Below are positions 26,154-35,098 of a DNA stretch of 64,000 bases, piece by piece. The notes under the pieces are model-generated. The model had not been told where the DNA came from. It worked only from the letters and a program-made list of their open reading frames with translations, and did not search any database. The stretch comes from Micromonospora sp. WMMA1947 (GTDB taxonomy: Bacteria > Actinomycetota > Actinomycetes > Mycobacteriales > Micromonosporaceae): contig NZ_CP114909.1 in assembly GCF_027497355.1 (NCBI RefSeq), positions 3,224,001-3,288,000 of the forward strand, read 5' to 3'. Numbering within the stretch: position 1 is the first letter of the stretch; each line of letters begins with the position of its first letter. Both the position numbers and the translations under genes were made by a program.

Positions 26154-27209
26154 TCAGGTGGGTCCGGCGGTGCCCGTCCCCTCGGCGGCGGGCGGCGCCG
26201 GCGGCTGGACCGGCAGGCCCGGGAACAGCCGGGCGGCCGCGATCTGCGCGACGATCCCCGAGTTCTCCAGCGCCTCCGCGAGGCGGCGGCGCAGTTCGCG
26301 GCCGACCGCGAACTGCCCGTCCGCGGTGGTCTTGACGACGGTACGGATCACCGCGCCGTCGACTGTCATCTGCTCGACGCCGAGGACCTCCGGCTCCTCC
26401 ACGATGCTCGGCGCCAGCTCCGGGTCCAGCGCCACCGACGCCGCCGCGGTACGCAGCACGGCGGTGGCCTCCTCTGTGCCGGCGAACCCGATCGGCAGGT
26501 CGACCACGACCAGCGCCCAGCCCTGGCTCTTGTTCCCGACCCGGACGATCTCGCCGTTGCGGATGTACCAGAGCACGCCCCGGCCGTCCCGGACCGTGGT
26601 GACCCGCAGCCCGACCGCCTCGACCACGCCGGTGGCCTCGCCCAGGTCGACCGTGTCGCCGACGCCGTACTGGTCCTCGATCAGCATGAACAGGCCGGCG
26701 ATCAGGTCCTTGACCAGGCTCTGCGCGCCGAAGCCGAGCGCCACGCCGGCGATGCCCGCGCTGGCCAGCAGCGGAGCCAGGTCGAAGCTGAACTCCTTGA
26801 GCACCATCAGCAGCGCGATGCCGAAGACGAACGCGGTGACCATGCTGCGCAGCACCGACCCGATCGCCTCGGCCCGCTGCCGCCGCCGCTCCGGCACGAA
26901 CTGGTCCGGGTCGAGCGAGGCGCTGGGGATCCGCTCGCGCAGCGGGCGCAGCATGGTCGGCACCGCGCCCTCGGTGGTGGTGCGCACCAGCCGGTTGATG
27001 GTCCGGTGCAGCGCCCACCGGGCGGCCACCGCGAGCAGCAGGATCAGCGCCACCCGCAGCGGCTTGAACAGGATCCAGTAGCTGCTCTCGGCGAACCAGG
27101 CGGAGTTGGTCACCCGGTACACCCACTCGCAGGAGCTGCTGCCCTGGCAGTCCGGCTTCCGGTCGGAGACGGCGGCCAGCACGGCGGAGATCAGGTCGGA
27201 GACGTTCAC
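26154..27209 (-). CDS. MscS family mechanosensitive channel
   Basis: A ~351-residue small-conductance mechanosensitive channel protein that opens under membrane tension to release solutes. There are two or three N-terminal helices, then the pore-lining TM3-like segment (LASAGIAGVALGFGAQSLVKD). The beta-domain follows, starting with LFMLIEDQYGVGDTVDLG and WYIRNGEIVRVGNKSQGW. The C-terminal domain ends in a short Pro-rich tail. GTG 27209 is used; GTG 27227 would add six residues, and neither has a strong ribosome site. Its neighbours give no functional link beyond possible osmotic response alongside trehalose synthesis. Confidence 0.88.
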   Translation of the reverse strand: MNVSDLISAVLAAVSDRKPDCQGSSSCEWVYRVTNSAWFAESSYWILFKPLRVALILLLAVAARWALHRTINRLVRTTTEGAVPTMLRPLRERIPSASLDPDQFVPERRRQRAEAIGSVLRSMVTAFVFGIALLMVLKEFSFDLAPLLASAGIAGVALGFGAQSLVKDLIAGLFMLIEDQYGVGDTVDLGEATGVVEAVGLRVTTVRDGRGVLWYIRNGEIVRVGNKSQGWALVVVDLPIGFAGTEEATAVLRTAAASVALDPELAPSIVEEPEVLGVEQMTVDGAVIRTVVKTTADGQFAVGRELRRRLAEALENSGIVAQIAAARLFPGLPVQPPAPPAAEGTGTAGPT

Positions 27210-27438
27210 TGTGCTTTCGTACCGCACGCCCGGCGGACGACGGACACCGCCACCTCGGCGAAGTGTCGCTACCGGCGGGGGTAGCCCGGGATTAGTACGT
27301 GCAATCCGGGGCGCGATCAGGGACTATTGGCGCAACGGACGTCGGGTGATCCGGCCGGCGTCGGAGCCGTTCCGCGCTGTCCGCGGGGCGGTTCCGACGC
27401 AGACGGGGCGGAGCGACTGGACCGGGAGGGTGAGCGCG

Positions 27439-27978
27439 ATGCCTGACATACGACCCACGGCGGGCTCCGGTGCACTCGTTCTCAACGCCACCTACGAGCC
27501 CCTGTGCGTCGTGTCGGTGCGTCGTGCCGCGATCCTCGTCCTCTCCGCCAAGGCGGTCTGCGTCGCCGACGGCGAGGGCATCCTGCACAGCGCGCGGAAC
27601 GCGTTACCGGTGCCCTCCGTGGTACGCCTGACCCGCTACGTCCGGGTGCCCTACCGCACCCACGTCGGGCTGTCCCGGCGGGCCGTGTTCGCCCGCGACG
27701 GGTGGCGGTGCGCGTACTGCCGGGGGCCGGCCGAGACCATCGACCACGTCTTCCCGCGCAGCCGGGGCGGCCGGCACGCCTGGGAGAACGTGGTCGCCGC
27801 CTGCGCGTGGTGCAACCACACCAAAGGCGACAAGACCCCGGCCGAGCTGGGCTGGCGGCTGCACCACCTGCCGGCCGCGCCCAAAGGAGCCGCCTGGCGG
27901 GTGCTCGGCCACCGCGCCCCCGACCCGCGCTGGGCGGACTGGCTCGACCTGCGTGAGCCGGAGCCCGAGGCGGCCTGA
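27439..27978 (+). CDS. HNH endonuclease
   Basis: A 179-residue protein with an HNH nuclease domain. The zinc-binding cysteines lie in RCAYCRGPAETIDHVFPRS and CAWCNHTKGDKTPAELG, and the catalytic His in IDHVFPRSRGG. An N-terminal part (GALVLNATYEPLCVVSVRRA) is typical of the stand-alone actinobacterial HNH family often found away from phage genes. The ATG at 27439 has GGGAGGG 8 bases upstream. It stands alone, divergent from the MscS gene, with a 229-base promoter region. The role is unknown; DNA repair or recombination is possible. Confidence 0.9.
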   Translation: MPDIRPTAGSGALVLNATYEPLCVVSVRRAAILVLSAKAVCVADGEGILHSARNALPVPSVVRLTRYVRVPYRTHVGLSRRAVFARDGWRCAYCRGPAETIDHVFPRSRGGRHAWENVVAACAWCNHTKGDKTPAELGWRLHHLPAAPKGAAWRVLGHRAPDPRWADWLDLREPEPEAA

Positions 27979-27987
27979 CCGGCCCCC

Positions 27988-28851
27988 TCAGCGCGCCTTG
28001 ACCAGCGACGCGTAGACGACCAGGTTGTCCGCGTACCCGGTCTCGCCGCCCACCCAGCGTCCGCCGCAGGTGATCAGCCGCAGGTTGGGCCGGCTGAAGT
28101 CGCCGTAGACGTCCTCCACCGGCAGCTTCTCCTTGCCGTACCGCTCGATCGAGGTCACCTCGAACACCGCCACCGAGCGGTCCTCGCGGGACACCTCGAT
28201 CCGGTCGCCGTCCTCGAGGTCCTTCAGGCCGTGGAAGACCGCCGGCCCGGTGGTGGTGTCGACGTGCCCGACGAGCACGGCCGGGCCGTACTGGCCGGGC
28301 GTGGGGCCCTGGTCGTACCAGCCGACCTCGCCGGCCCGCTCCACGTCCGGCACGTCGATGCTGCCGTCCGGCGCGATGCCGACCCGGTGCACCGGCGCGC
28401 GCAGGTCGAGCTTGCCGATGCTCAGGTTGGTCGGGGGGCTGGCCGGCAGCACCGGGAACTTCTTCGGCGGCGGGCGCAGGCCGGCGACGATCCGGTCCGG
28501 CAGCACGCTGACCCCGGTCACCCGTTCCAGCCCGAGCATGGCCACGATCAGCGCCATCACGCTCGCCACCACGAGCACCGGGACCCCGGGGCTGCGGCTC
28601 GGGGCGTACCGGCGGGTGGTGGTCCTGGTGGCGCGGGCCGGGACCGGGCCGGACCGGGGGTCCGCGGTGGCGACGCTGGCCGTGAACGCGTGCCCGGCGA
28701 CGTGGGCGAACCGGCGCGCGGCCCGGCCGGTCAGCCGCAGCGCGGCCCGGAGCCGTCCGGTGCGCCCCGCCGACCGGCGGGCGGCGGCGCGGCGGCGGGT
28801 GCGGTCCGCCGCCGGTCCGGTACGGTCCCGGCGGCGCGATGAGCGGGCCAT
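27988..28851 (-). CDS. Class F sortase
   Basis: A 287-residue membrane-anchored transpeptidase. A long Arg-rich cytosolic N-terminus (~90 residues) precedes a single helix (GVPVLVVASVMALIVAML). The sortase domain follows, with the catalytic His in VLVGHVDT, Cys in LITCGG and Arg in GRWVGG, plus GEVGWYDQGPTPGQYG typical of class F. It acts on the outer face of the membrane. The ATG at 28851 has GAGAGGTG upstream. The gene just upstream on the same strand encodes a secreted, membrane-anchored protein, a plausible partner. Confidence 0.92.
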   Translation of the reverse strand: MARSSRRRDRTGPAADRTRRRAAARRSAGRTGRLRAALRLTGRAARRFAHVAGHAFTASVATADPRSGPVPARATRTTTRRYAPSRSPGVPVLVVASVMALIVAMLGLERVTGVSVLPDRIVAGLRPPPKKFPVLPASPPTNLSIGKLDLRAPVHRVGIAPDGSIDVPDVERAGEVGWYDQGPTPGQYGPAVLVGHVDTTTGPAVFHGLKDLEDGDRIEVSREDRSVAVFEVTSIERYGKEKLPVEDVYGDFSRPNLRLITCGGRWVGGETGYADNLVVYASLVKAR

Positions 28852-28865
28852 GGTGGCACCTCTCG

Positions 28866-29375
28866 TCAGGCACGGCCGCCGGTCTTGCGGCGGGCGCTCA
28901 CACCGGCCACCACTGCTACCGCGACCAGACCGCCGACCAGCAGCAGCGAGCCCGTGCCCCGGCTACCCGCGGTGCCACCGCCGCCGGTCGCCGGCCCCTT
29001 GCTCGGCTGCGCCATGTTGAGCACGGTGAGCATGGTCGAGGCGGTGTTGCCGTTGGAGCAGTCCAGGTTCACCGGATAGTCGCCCGGCGCCTTGTTGCCG
29101 GGCACGGTGACCGAGCCGGTGAGGAAGCCGTTGTCCGGCCGCAACGTCACCCGCCCGAAGGCGTCCGAGGTGACCTGTGCCTGGCGGTTGTTGCTGTTGT
29201 CGCAGCCGGCTCGCAGGTTCACCCGGGATCCGGCCTGGACGCTGTTCGGCGTCACCTCGATGAACACGCTCTCCCCGGCCCGGGCCGGTGGCGCGGTGGT
29301 CAGGACGAACGCCGCCACCAGGCCGAACAGGCCCAGCAGGGACGACAACGCACGATGTGACAGGAGCCCTCGCAT
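28866..29375 (-). CDS. Secreted protein with C-terminal membrane anchor, sortase partner candidate
   Basis: A 169-residue protein with a signal peptide (LGLFGLVAAFVLTTAPPARA, cut after ARA), a ~95-residue beta-rich domain with one cysteine pair (RAGCDN and LDCSN), a Gly/Thr linker, a hydrophobic helix (SLLLVGGLVAVAVVAGV) and an ARRKTGGRA tail. This is the sorting-signal architecture, but no LPxTG-like pentapeptide is evident before the helix; the linker reads GTAGSRGTG. It ends 14 bases upstream of the sortase gene on the same strand, with GGGAGGGGGG before its ATG. Unknown function; possibly anchored simply by the helix. Confidence 0.8.
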   Translation of the reverse strand: MRGLLSHRALSSLLGLFGLVAAFVLTTAPPARAGESVFIEVTPNSVQAGSRVNLRAGCDNSNNRQAQVTSDAFGRVTLRPDNGFLTGSVTVPGNKAPGDYPVNLDCSNGNTASTMLTVLNMAQPSKGPATGGGGTAGSRGTGSLLLVGGLVAVAVVAGVSARRKTGGRA

Positions 29376-29453
29376 GGTTCCCCCCTCCCGGCGCGACGGT
29401 GCGCCGGACCACTGACGGGCAGCGGCGCCTGCTTTCCCGGAGGGCAGGGGAAG

Positions 29454-29894
29454 CTAACGAGGCGCCTTGACCACCGGATGCCAGGCCAGCGGGGTGGAGA
29501 GCACCATGGTGCTGGACGGCTGCCCGTACGGCGCGAGGCGGTCGATGACCTCCTCGAACTCGCCCATGTTCGTGGCGGCGACCTTGAGCATGCTGCAGGC
29601 GTCCCCGGTGATCCGGTGGATCTCCATGATCTCCGGCCAGCCGGTGACCTCGGGGTCGTTGAGGATGCAGCGCGCGCCGTAGCAGGACATCCGGATCAGC
29701 GCGAGCACGGTGCGCCCGGCCCGGGTCAGGTCGACGTGGGCGTGGTAGCCGGTGATCACTCCGGCTTCCTCCAGCCGCCGTACCCGCTCGGCCACCGCGG
29801 GTGGCGACAGGTGGACCCGGCGGGACAACTCGCTGTACGACAGCCGGGCGTCGGCCTGGAGTTCGCGCAGCAGGGCCCAGTCCATGTCGTCCAC
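29454..29894 (-). CDS. Lrp/AsnC family regulator
   Basis: A 146-residue transcription regulator. The N-terminal winged helix-turn-helix is DWALLRELQADARLSYSELS with RVHLSPPAVAERVRRLEEAG, and the C-terminal RAM ligand-binding domain contains MEIHRITGDACSMLKVAATN. It is divergent from the tryptophan/kynurenine degradation operon across a 141-base region with a palindrome. It is therefore the likely controller of that operon, probably sensing tryptophan, kynurenine or a downstream acid. GTG 29894 is chosen for its GGAAGGAAGG site 8 bases upstream; the open frame further up is not protein-like. Confidence 0.88.
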   Translation of the reverse strand: MDDMDWALLRELQADARLSYSELSRRVHLSPPAVAERVRRLEEAGVITGYHAHVDLTRAGRTVLALIRMSCYGARCILNDPEVTGWPEIMEIHRITGDACSMLKVAATNMGEFEEVIDRLAPYGQPSSTMVLSTPLAWHPVVKAPR

Positions 29895-29930
29895 GCGCGG
29901 ACCTTCCTTCCGTAAGACGGCGACGCGAGA

Positions 29931-29956
29931 TGGTTTCAGTTCGCGAAGTGAGACCA
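29931..29956. promoter_or_regulatory. Palindrome between the Lrp gene and kynA, candidate operator
   Basis: GGTTTCAGTTCG followed by CGAAGTGAGACC: a dyad with 10 of 12 positions matched, extended by an outer T/A pair. It lies in the divergent promoter region about 80 bases before kynA. Size and symmetry suit a dimeric Lrp-type protein. Confidence 0.5.
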
Positions 29957-30035
29957 CCATACCGCCGTTGAACAGGCATTCCATTCGCCCGCCCACCAGC
30001 GGGATCATGATTTCTACCCCGCGCACGGACGGAGA

Positions 30036-30920
30036 ATGACTGTGGAACAGACGACGGCGGTGCGCCCGGTAACCCCCCAGGAACGGGCGGCTCGGGCGGC
30101 GCGCAACGGCGGCGAGCCGACGCTGGAGTTCGCCGACCGCGTGCCGTACGACGCGTACGTACGGGCCAGCACGCTGCACCGGCTCCAGGAGCCGCTCAGC
30201 GACGACCCGGGCGAGATGTCCTTCCTGATGGTCAGCCAGATCATGGAGCTGTACTTCGGCCTGACCTGCCACGAACTTCGGCACGCCAAGCGCGAGCTGC
30301 GCGAGGACCGGATCTGGGAGGCGCTGCCCCCGCTGCGCCGCGCCGCGCTGCACCTGGAGGGCCTCAACGCCGCGTGGCACGGCCTGCGCTGGATGAGCCC
30401 GGCCGACTTCAACCGCTTCCGCGACCGGCTCGGCGAGGGCTCCGGCTTCCAGTCCGCCATGTACCGGCAGCTGGAGTTCCTGCTCGGCCTGCGCGACCGG
30501 GCGCTGATCCGCCCGTTCCGCCGGCAGACCGAGGTGTACGACGAGCTGACCGCCGCGCTCGCCGTCCCGAGCCTCTGGGACGAGGTGGTGGCGCTGCTGG
30601 CCCGCAAGGGCTTCGACGTGCCCGCCGAGCTGCTGGCCCGCGACGTGAACGCCGAGCACGAGGCGCACCCCGCGATCGAGGCGGCCTGGGTGCGGATCTA
30701 CGGGGACAACGGCCCGGACAACCACCTGCGCCTGCTCGGTGACGCGCTCACCGACGTCGCCGAGGAGTTCGGCGACTGGCGCTGGAACCACGTCAAGGCC
30801 GTCCAGCGCACGATGGGCGCCAAGGTCGGCAGCGGCGGCTCCGCCGGACTGGCATGGTTGCAGCGCAGCATGGCCCGGGTGGTCTTCCCGGAGCTGTGGT
30901 CGGCCCGCACCGCGATGTGA
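30036..30920 (+). CDS. kynA: Tryptophan 2,3-dioxygenase
   Basis: A 294-residue cytosolic haem dioxygenase that opens the indole ring of L-tryptophan to N-formylkynurenine, the committed step. Family segments are FLMVSQIMELYFGLTCHELR, ARNGGEPTLEF, GEGSGFQSAMYRQLEFLLG and the haem-histidine region WNHVKAVQRTMGAKVGSGGS near the C-terminus. Length is normal. The ATG at 30036 has GGAGA upstream. It is the first gene of an eleven-gene operon and lies divergent from an Lrp-type regulator. Confidence 0.95.
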   Translation: MTVEQTTAVRPVTPQERAARAARNGGEPTLEFADRVPYDAYVRASTLHRLQEPLSDDPGEMSFLMVSQIMELYFGLTCHELRHAKRELREDRIWEALPPLRRAALHLEGLNAAWHGLRWMSPADFNRFRDRLGEGSGFQSAMYRQLEFLLGLRDRALIRPFRRQTEVYDELTAALAVPSLWDEVVALLARKGFDVPAELLARDVNAEHEAHPAIEAAWVRIYGDNGPDNHLRLLGDALTDVAEEFGDWRWNHVKAVQRTMGAKVGSGGSAGLAWLQRSMARVVFPELWSARTAM

Positions 30921-30934
30921 CGAGAGAGAACAGC

Positions 30935-32215
30935 ATGCACACCCCCGAGAACGAAGCCCTCCGCCGCGACGCCGCCGACCCCGGCCACCGGCACCTGTTC
31001 CACATCCCACCCGCCGACGGCGGGCGCTACCCCGACACGGCGTACCTCGCCGGCAACTCGCTCGGCCTGCAGCCCCGGGCCACCCGGGACGAACTCCTCG
31101 CCGATCTGGACGCCTGGCAGCGCCTGGGCGTCGAGGGGCACCTGGAGTCGGAGCGGCCGTGGCTGCCGTACCACGAGCTGCTGACCGCACCGGCCGCCCG
31201 CCTGGTCGGCGCGCTGCCCGCGGAGACCGTGGTGATGAACTCCCTGACCGTCAACCTGCACCTGCTGATGGTCAGCTTCTACCGCCCGGCCGGCGAGCGC
31301 ACCCGGATCGTGATCGAGGACAGCGCGTTCCCCTCGGACAGCTACGCGGTGCGCAGCCAGGCCCGCTTCCACGGCCTGGACCCGGACACCACAGTCGTAC
31401 GCCTCAAGCCGCGCCCCGGCTCCGACACGCTCGGCACCGAGGACGTGCTGGACTTCCTGGCCCGCGAGGGTCACACGGTGGCGCTGCTGATGCTCGGCGG
31501 CGTGAACTACCTGACCGGCGAGCTGATGGACATCCCCGCCATCACCGCCGCCGGCCGGGCCGCGGGCGCGGTGGTCGGCTGGGACCTGGCGCACGCCGCC
31601 GGCAACGTGCCGCTGGCGCTGCACGACTGGGACGTCGACTTCGCCGCCTGGTGCTCGTACAAGTACCTCAACTCCGGCCCGGGTGCGCTGGGCGGCGTCT
31701 TCGTCCACGAGCGGCACCTCGGCGACCCGTCGATCCCGCGGTTCGAGGGTTGGTGGAGCACCGAGGCGGCCACCCGGTTCGAGATGACCCCGGTGTCCCG
31801 GCCGCCGGCCACCGTGGAGGCGTGGCAGATCTCCAACCCGCCGATCTTCGCGATGGGCCCGGTGCGGACATCGCTGGAGCTGTTCGACTCCGTCGGCATG
31901 CCGGCGCTGCGCGAGCGCAGCCTGCGGCTCACCGCCTGGCTGGAGCAGCTGCTCGACGAGGTGACGCCGGGCCGTCCGCTGACAGTGGTCACCCCGCGCG
32001 ACCCGGCTCGCCGCGGTTGCCAGCTCTCCGTGCGTATCGGGGTGGGCAGCGCGAACGAGCTGACCAAGCGCCTGCGGCACGAGCACGGCGTGGTCGCCGA
32101 CGCCCGGGAGCCGGACATCGTCCGGTTCGCGCCGGTGCCGCTGTATTCCACGTACCACGACTGCTGGCGGGTCGCCGAGGCGCTGGCGGCAACTGTTGAG
32201 AAGGAGGGGTCATGA
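30935..32215 (+). CDS. kynU: Kynureninase
   Basis: A 426-residue PLP enzyme that cleaves kynurenine or 3-hydroxykynurenine to (3-hydroxy)anthranilate and alanine. Segments include YLAGNSLGLQP, VMNSLTVNLHLLMVSFY, VGWDLAHAAGNVPL and the PLP lysine in WCSYKYLNSGPGALGG (Lys 243). The C-terminal part shows CQLSVRIGVG and YSTYHDCWRVAEAL. It starts at ATG 30935, 14 bases after kynA, with a GAGAGA site. Its stop overlaps the kmo start (ATGA). Because kmo is present, 3-hydroxykynurenine is the expected substrate. Confidence 0.95.
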   Translation: MHTPENEALRRDAADPGHRHLFHIPPADGGRYPDTAYLAGNSLGLQPRATRDELLADLDAWQRLGVEGHLESERPWLPYHELLTAPAARLVGALPAETVVMNSLTVNLHLLMVSFYRPAGERTRIVIEDSAFPSDSYAVRSQARFHGLDPDTTVVRLKPRPGSDTLGTEDVLDFLAREGHTVALLMLGGVNYLTGELMDIPAITAAGRAAGAVVGWDLAHAAGNVPLALHDWDVDFAAWCSYKYLNSGPGALGGVFVHERHLGDPSIPRFEGWWSTEAATRFEMTPVSRPPATVEAWQISNPPIFAMGPVRTSLELFDSVGMPALRERSLRLTAWLEQLLDEVTPGRPLTVVTPRDPARRGCQLSVRIGVGSANELTKRLRHEHGVVADAREPDIVRFAPVPLYSTYHDCWRVAEALAATVEKEGS

Positions 32216-33540
32216 CGGAGCGCGACGAGATCGCGGTGGTGGGCGCCGGGCTGGCCGGCTGCCTGCTGGCCTGCTACCTGGCGCGGCGCGGCTACCCGGT
32301 GGCCCTCTACGAGCGGCGGCCCGACCCGCGTACCGGCACCGTCGAGCGAGGCCGGTCCATCAACCTGGCGCTGTCCGAGCGCGGCCTGGACGCGCTGCGC
32401 CGCATCGGCCTGGAGGACGAGGTGATGGCGGACGCGCTGCCGATGCGCGGCCGCATGATCCACCCGGTCGAGGGCGAGCCGGAGTTCCAGTCGTACAGCG
32501 GCTCCGGGGACCGGGCGATCAACTCGATCAGCCGGGGCGCGCTGAACAACGCGCTGCTCGACGCCGCCGCCGCGCTGCCGAACGTGCGCGTCGCGTTCGA
32601 CCACCGGCTGGTCGGGCTCGACCCGCTCGGCGGCGAGATGACGTTCGAGACGCCGCAGGGCAAGGTCACCGCCACCGCCTCGGTCGTCCTCGGCGCCGAC
32701 GGCGCCGGCTCCGCGGTGCGCGGGCAACTGCTCGCGTACGGGGGAGTGACCGAGAGCCTGGACTTCCTCGACTACGGCTACAAGGAGCTGACCATCCCGC
32801 CGCTGGGCGGGGAGTTCGCGCTCGACCCGGGCGCGCTGCACATCTGGCCGCGCGGCACCTCGATGATGATCGCGCTGCCGAACCCGGACCGCTCCTTCAC
32901 CTGCACGCTGTTCTGGCCCACCCACGGCACCCGCAGCTTCGCCTCGCTCAGCAGCCCGGCGGCGATCGAGCAGTTCTTCGCCACCCACTACCCGGACCTG
33001 GTCCCGCTCGCACCGAACCTGGTCGACGACTACCAGCACAACCCGGTCGGTGTGCTCGGCACGGTGCGCTGCACGCCGTGGCAGGTGGCAGGCAAGGTCG
33101 GCCTGATCGGCGACGCCGCGCACGCCATCGTGCCGTTCTACGGCCAGGGCGCGAACTGCGCGTTCGAGGACGTGGTCGAGCTGGACCGCTGCCTCGACGA
33201 GTGCGACGACGAGTGGGCGTCCGCGCTGCCGCTGTTCCAGCACCGCCGCCAGGACAACGCCGAGGCGATCGCCCGGATGGCGCTGGCGAACTTCGTGGAG
33301 ATGCGGGACAAGGTCGCCTCGCCGGTGTTCCGCACCCGCAAGCAGGTCGAGCACGCGCTGGAGCGCGCGCTGCCCGGCCGCTACGTCTCCCAGTACGAGC
33401 TGGTCTCCTTCTCCACCACCCCGTACGCGCAGGTGCGCCGCCGGGTGCGCGCGCAGTACGCGGTGGTCGGCGCGGTCGCGGCCGGCGCGGTCGCGCTGCT
33501 GGCCGGTGGGGTCCGCGCGGCGCTGGGGCGGCGGCGATGA
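32212..33540 (+). CDS. kmo: Kynurenine 3-monooxygenase
   Basis: A 442-residue flavoprotein hydroxylase that converts kynurenine to 3-hydroxykynurenine with NADPH and O2. It has the FAD-binding GxGxxG (AVVGAGLAGCLLACYL), ERGRSINLALSERG, GADGAGSAVR and IGDAAHAIVPFYGQGANCAFED. The C-terminus carries a hydrophobic segment (VVGAVAAGAVALLAGGV), as in membrane-associated KMOs. The ATG overlaps the kynU stop and has AAGGAGGGG upstream. The next gene also overlaps by ATGA. Its presence commits the route to 3-hydroxyanthranilate rather than anthranilate. Confidence 0.95.
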   Translation: MTERDEIAVVGAGLAGCLLACYLARRGYPVALYERRPDPRTGTVERGRSINLALSERGLDALRRIGLEDEVMADALPMRGRMIHPVEGEPEFQSYSGSGDRAINSISRGALNNALLDAAAALPNVRVAFDHRLVGLDPLGGEMTFETPQGKVTATASVVLGADGAGSAVRGQLLAYGGVTESLDFLDYGYKELTIPPLGGEFALDPGALHIWPRGTSMMIALPNPDRSFTCTLFWPTHGTRSFASLSSPAAIEQFFATHYPDLVPLAPNLVDDYQHNPVGVLGTVRCTPWQVAGKVGLIGDAAHAIVPFYGQGANCAFEDVVELDRCLDECDDEWASALPLFQHRRQDNAEAIARMALANFVEMRDKVASPVFRTRKQVEHALERALPGRYVSQYELVSFSTTPYAQVRRRVRAQYAVVGAVAAGAVALLAGGVRAALGRRR

Positions 33541-35042
33541 CGCTCTGGGATCCCCGGCTGATGACCGGGCACGCACCGGACGGCCCCGGCCTGCTGCGCA
33601 ACTTCGTCGGCGGCGAGTTCGTCGACGCCGGTTCCCGGTTCACCAAGCGCAGCCCGGTCACCGGCGAGCCGGTGTTCGAGGTGGCCGAGGCGTCGCAGTC
33701 GACAGTGGACGACGCGGTCGCGGCGGCCCGGGCGGCGCTGCGCGGCCCGTGGGGCCGGATGGGGGAGCGGGAACGCGCCGAGGTGCTGCGCCGGGTCGCC
33801 GACGAGCTGGAACGGCGCTTCGACGACCTGGTGGCCGCCGAGGTCGCGGACACCGGCAAGGCCATCTCGCAGGCCCGGACGCTCGACATCCCGCGCGGCG
33901 CGGCCAACTTCCGGGCGTTCGCCGAGATCGTGGCCACCGCGCCCACCGAGTCGTTCACCACAGTCACCCCGGCCGGGGGCCGGGCGCTGAACTACGCGGT
34001 CCGCAAGCCGGTCGGCGTGGTCGCGGTGATCGTGCCGTGGAACCTGCCGCTGCTGCTGCTCACCTGGAAGGTCGCCCCGGCCCTGGCCTGCGGCAACGCC
34101 GTGGTGGTCAAGCCCAGCGAGGAGACCCCCGCCTCGGCCACGCTGCTGGCCGAGGTGATGGCCGCGGCGGGCGTGCCGGACGGCGTGTTCAACCTGGTGC
34201 ATGGTTTCGGCCCCGGCTCGGCCGGCGAGCACCTGACCCGGCACCCCGGGGTGGACGCGATCACGTTCACCGGCGAGTCGGCGACCGGCAGCGCGATCAT
34301 GCGCGCCGCCGCCGACGGCGTGAAGGCGGTCAGCTTCGAGCTGGGCGGCAAGAACGCCGGCCTGGTGTTCGCCGACGCCGACCTGGACGCGGCGGTCGCC
34401 GGTTCGGTGCGGTCCAGCTTCACCAACGGCGGCCAGGTGTGCCTGTGCACCGAGCGCATCTACGTGCAGCGGCCGGTGTTCGAGGAGTTCACCGCGCGCC
34501 TGGCCAAGCGCGCCGGCGAGCTGGCGTACGGCTGGCCGGACGACGAGGCGACGGCGAACATGCCGCTGATCTCGCACGGGCACCGGGACAAGGTGCTCGG
34601 CCACTACGCGCTAGCCCGCACCGAGGGCGCCGAGGTGCGCGCCGGTGGCGGCACGCCGCGCTTCGGCGACGCCCGCGACGGCGGGGCGTACGTGCAGCCG
34701 ACGGTGCTCACCGGACTCGGCCCGGACGCCCGCACCAACCAGGAGGAGATCTTCGGCCCGGTGGTGCACGTCGCGCCGTTCGACGACGAGGACGAGGCGT
34801 TCGCGCTGGCCAACGGCACCGCCTACGGCCTGGCGGCGACGGTGTGGACGCGGGACGTGGGCCGGGCGCACCGGGCCGGCGCCCGGCTCGACGCCGGCAT
34901 CGTCTGGGTCAACACCTGGTTCCTGCGCGACCTGCGCACCCCGTTCGGCGGGGTGAAGGCGTCGGGTGTGGGCCGCGAGGGCGGCGTGCACTCGCTCGAC
35001 TTCTACTCCGAGCTCACCAACGTCTGCGTGGATCTCACATGA
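33537..35042 (+). CDS. 2-Aminomuconic 6-semialdehyde dehydrogenase (ALDH family)
   Basis: A 501-residue NAD-dependent aldehyde dehydrogenase, assigned to 2-aminomuconic semialdehyde (also 2-hydroxymuconic semialdehyde-type) by family and operon position. Catalytic Cys 302 is in TNGGQVCLCTER, the general base Glu in FELGGKNAGL, and the Rossmann segments in VIVPWNLPLLLLTWKV and FTGESATGS. It oxidises the ring-cleavage semialdehyde left after ACMS decarboxylation to 2-aminomuconate. The ATG overlaps the kmo stop. The matching gene in Pseudomonas nitrobenzoate/anthranilate pathways is nbaE or amnC. Confidence 0.9.
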   Translation: MTLWDPRLMTGHAPDGPGLLRNFVGGEFVDAGSRFTKRSPVTGEPVFEVAEASQSTVDDAVAAARAALRGPWGRMGERERAEVLRRVADELERRFDDLVAAEVADTGKAISQARTLDIPRGAANFRAFAEIVATAPTESFTTVTPAGGRALNYAVRKPVGVVAVIVPWNLPLLLLTWKVAPALACGNAVVVKPSEETPASATLLAEVMAAAGVPDGVFNLVHGFGPGSAGEHLTRHPGVDAITFTGESATGSAIMRAAADGVKAVSFELGGKNAGLVFADADLDAAVAGSVRSSFTNGGQVCLCTERIYVQRPVFEEFTARLAKRAGELAYGWPDDEATANMPLISHGHRDKVLGHYALARTEGAEVRAGGGTPRFGDARDGGAYVQPTVLTGLGPDARTNQEEIFGPVVHVAPFDDEDEAFALANGTAYGLAATVWTRDVGRAHRAGARLDAGIVWVNTWFLRDLRTPFGGVKASGVGREGGVHSLDFYSELTNVCVDLT

Positions 35043-35098
35043 GCGCGCGTGGTGGGCAGAATGGCCGGAATCCCCAGCGACGTAAGCGAGGAGCCGCC

